Shown here: positions 60,726 through 64,000 of the stretch, in pieces
How positions within the stretch are numbered: the first letter of the stretch is position 1
Layout: the number at the start of each line of letters is the position of its first letter
Source of the DNA: Lineus longissimus
Lineage: Eukaryota > Nemertea > Pilidiophora > Heteronemertea > Lineidae
DNA: 64,000 bases
Direction of reading: 5' to 3'
Assembly: GCF_910592395.1 (NCBI RefSeq)
Contig: NC_088308.1
Location: 17,871,501 to 17,935,500 of the forward strand
The notes under the pieces: model-generated
Seen by the model: the letters and a program-made list of their open reading frames with translations, nothing else
What the model was told of the DNA's origin: nothing
Databases searched by the model: none
Position numbers and translations under genes: made by a program

Positions 60726-63700
60726 TCATTTATGTGTTTTTCAGTATATTATTGGCTCAACATAACATTTTCTAATGTGGACATTATTGATTTGCCAGAA
60801 GGCTCATCCAAGTCCGATGTTCAAAACGCAATTGAGAAATTTAAACCTCGACTTTGAATTCGAAAGTCAGAGAAACTCAACCAAACAGATTAAGATTTAC
60901 ACGCCGGTGAAGGATTGATTTGCTTCTCCCTGCCAACGTTTGGGAAAAAAGTATGAGGGTCTAGGTAGTGCCAATTTAACTAGAAAATGGCTTACAAATT
61001 TATTACAGGTGCATGACCGTCAATTATATATCGGAGACGTCGTGTCATGTGTGTCATTTCTGCTAAGTTCGCATATTCTATAACGTAAACATACGATTCA
61101 GCTTTTTTTAACGAAGAGCACATCTTTGAAACGCGACCACCTTCCTTTTACTCAAAGAAGGCGTCAGATTGCGAAAACGGTGGAACTCGATAAAACTATT
61201 GTCATTTTTGCGGCAAATGGGAACTGGCTTCTTATGCTGTCGCAATGTGTGGGAGGAGTCTTTTATCAAGAACAACGGTTACAACGGTTACAAAACTGGC
61301 TTAGTATTAGTGACGATGCTCAGATGAGAAAGACAGGTAAATTACACCGCTATCTATCCTAATTTTTCTTCTCAAATTGCTCCCGGGTTTTTTCCCTATC
61401 CCTGATGACTCTGATGAATATTCTTCGCATTGTTCATCAGGATTATTTTGGTGTAGATGATGTTATCTGATTGATATTGACATGCACGTTGCGTTTAATA
61501 TTTTAGGCTTGGGAGTTCGCCTGCCGATTGATGTTTTTAAAAAGAATTAATAGTAGAATATGAAAAAATGAAGGCCATATTCTTTGTTTCGTTTGAGACT
61601 AGGAAAAAGACGCATGCGAAAACGGAACGACAGTTCTATGCGTGGGTGTTTGATCGTCTTTGAATCCATGTGATGTTCAGAGATATGAATATTTAAAACC
61701 GATGGTAACAGGCTCTTTCTATTGTTGGTTTGGGACGCTATGCATTCTATCAAACAATCCAAATGCATGTACTCTTTGGCCTCTCGACACGTTACAATAT
61801 TGGTCGGGGGCGTGAAATCAATAATTGAGTCAAATTGTCTCATCACTTTACCTGGCGTCTGCAGAACCTAAATAAATCAACCGACTGTACGTTAGCCTAA
61901 TGAGATTTACCATCCAATGGGTGGGGGCGCTTTGGTGAAAAATCGAATCAACCGAGTGAGTGGTTGCTAAAATGGGATCCCACAGTTGTCTATTGATCAC
62001 AAGGTACCTTTCTTTTTCTGTTTGGTCAAGAAAACTGTTTTTATTTCAAATTTAATTTTCACTTTATGCGCACCCCAATGCACAGGGTATTGAAATGACA
62101 ATGATCTTGCCCGAGTGAGAGAAAAACCCATTATACATGTAACTCAACGTTTCCTCAAGAACTATACAATGTAGTTACGAATTCGTTAGGTGCGTGAAGG
62201 CGGATAATTTAGAAAATTGTGAGCGAGTGGTTGTCATGATTGAATTAGCCTGCTCGTAAAGTGGTTCCCTTTTTAGGTTTCGGTTACATGGTAATTTTAA
62301 GTGCACATCAATAAAATACACCAATATCACACAGCCAGAAGGAGGGGTCATGTTGGAGCAAAATCAAATTGCATGATTGTTCGCGAATCAGTTGGCCTTT
62401 AGCTTTACAGGTTGAGTGGAGGACTTCTTTGGACCGAACGGCAACAAATGTTGGCATTCTACCTTGAATAGTCTGTGACAGAACACCCTGAACATCCTGA
62501 CAGAAACTCACTTCACAATCAGAATCCTAGTTAACCATGATCGAGGTCAGCAGGAGTTTGAGGTGAAAAGAAAATGAAAAATGAAGTCAACGAAGCGACT
62601 CATCAGTAACGTAATAATAGAAGATATAGAATGTTTATCAATCAGTGACAACTCGTCCGGTGATTTAAAACACACGTCGATATGTTTGATGTGTACTACC
62701 ACCGTGAGATAACGGAGGCCATGCATCATAAACTGAGCATTGCCACTCGGAAGCGAAACCATGGATGGGAGCGCAAGCCTCGGACCGACTTTTGTCTCGT
62801 TTCTATTTTGAGGTCAAGGTCATTCTGTGAACAAAATGAACAGTAGTTCAGTAATTCTCAAATATTTATAGTCACTGTTGATTTGACTATTTGACGGAGG
62901 CCACGGCGATCACCGCCGGGAATGTTCATCCCAACCTTGAAGGGATTGGTTAAATTGAGAGGCGATAATGGTTTTACTATAGCGATATTCTCCACGACAC
63001 CAATCAGATTATCTTCAATTCCGGTAATATCATACGGCAGTATGACAGCCCCAATTGTTAGGTTGAGATCGGTTGCCAAGTAGCGGGTCTAACGGCGATG
63101 CGGAATGTAGGTGACTATATTTATACTGGCTAGTAACAAACTGTATCGAGGGAAGAATTCGTTGCGATGAGAACCGGAGGAAGGGTTGCGATAGCCTGTG
63201 ATCAATTCCAATATTCTCTAGACCTGTTTTGAAAGAATGCCGTGCTTCCAAATACAGATTCACTGTCAACCATGCATGTAATTAGAACATTAAAGCTATA
63301 TGTTTCATCTCGCCCGCTTTTGCCTCAGTTGAAGATGTCCTTTTCACGCTGGTGATTTAGATTAATACACCAGTTACGGGGAACAATAGATTCGCCGGAA
63401 TATATTTGTCAACAGATTTTTGAAGGAGTCAGTTCCTTTCGCCCCTCAATTTCACGGACAATAAAGGATTCCGGCAAGTCTTTCGCCCGTAAACGGTATG
63501 TCAATTTGAATCACCACACGGTGACTGTGCTCTCAGGTGTCTCGTATTCGTTCGACCATGTACAGCATTGTATCCCTTTTATCTAATCAAAACCATAGTC
63601 TTTCAAATAAATACACAATTAGAGTAGGTATGGGGAGTAGCTTGGCCTACTGCAAAGAAGTATTTATTGCTTCTTCAGTCTATACATGATGTGCATGCAA

Positions 63701-64000
63701 AACCAACATCATGGACCAAGAGTGCGCACTCGACGTCCGTACCATCTGGCATTGTTGTGATCAACACTAACTGTCATTTGCAATACAATAACTGACACTC
63801 CATCTATGAACATGTTCTACAGCTTATAGAATATATCGCATCAACCTGCGCAAATGGTCGCGATATGCATTTCCTACTGTCGACGTGAGATGGACTCATG
63901 GAGGCGATGGCTGAAGTGCATGAAATTGGGACGGATATTTTCTACTGTGTATTTCTCTACCAATCTGGTTGTTATTTTCTGTCCATTAGCTAATGCGCCA
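60726..64000. other. Intergenic to window end; no gene recognised
   Basis: About 3.3 kb without a supported gene. AGTCTTTCAAATAAAT at about 63597 is a half copy of the palindrome seen at 7633 and 10059. TACATGTA occurs at 62134. - strand frames at 61547-61846 and 62858-63269 resemble nothing known. Confidence 0.4.

Overview
The window looks like a gene-poor stretch of nuclear DNA from an invertebrate animal. Three things point that way: a spliced secreted esterase with consensus GT-AG borders, a Ras-family GTPase with a farnesylation box, and a high load of MITE-like and LINE-derived repeats. I see no operons, ribosome-binding sites or prokaryotic gene spacing. The octamer TACATGTA occurs about two dozen times, roughly ten times the chance level. 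Together with the repeat types this suggests a marine invertebrate, perhaps a lophotrochozoan or an invertebrate deuterostome, but I cannot name the species.

Three protein-coding genes can be supported. (1) The last coding part of a GNAT-type N-acetyltransferase occupies the left edge (2-688, + strand, 5' part outside the window), with a poly(A) signal at 835-840. (2) A complete single-exon Ras-like small GTPase of the RASD (Dexras1/Rhes) type lies at 2750-3487 on the - strand and ends in the CAAX box CVIS. (3) A complete two-exon secreted type-B carboxylesterase/cholinesterase-like gene lies at 54736-56921 on the - strand: 600 residues, a 383-base intron and a complete Ser/Glu/His triad. The three genes show no obvious functional link. 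A possible broken terminal exon (42812-43102) and a few long unrecognised ORFs are listed with low confidence.

The roughly 50 kb between the GTPase and the esterase, and the 7 kb right of the esterase, hold mainly repeats. These include foldback or TIR elements at 10560-10755, 11634-11923, 14299-14511, 20057-20539, 34376-34496, 37291-37552 and 53836-53914. At 31084-31836 a 493-bp element with an exact 9-bp target duplication (Mutator-like) sits 32 bp from a 219-bp palindrome made by inverted duplication of a small MITE. At 39537-40971 two 443-bp, 99.5%-identical elements flank a 549-bp segment. Two 5'-truncated LINE 3' ends occur at 35922-36150 (- strand) and 57456-57630 (+ strand). There is also a tRNA-Glu-like pseudogene at 45750-45821, degenerate tandem repeats at 32450-32760 and 60320-60725, and microsatellites.

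The most interesting signals are the composite repeat at 39533-40975, whose flanking 4-mers suggest integration of a circular DNA into a resident element; the four-arm palindrome at 31618-31836; and a short perfect palindrome (AGAGTCTTTCAAAT and its inverse) found twice, with a half copy elsewhere.
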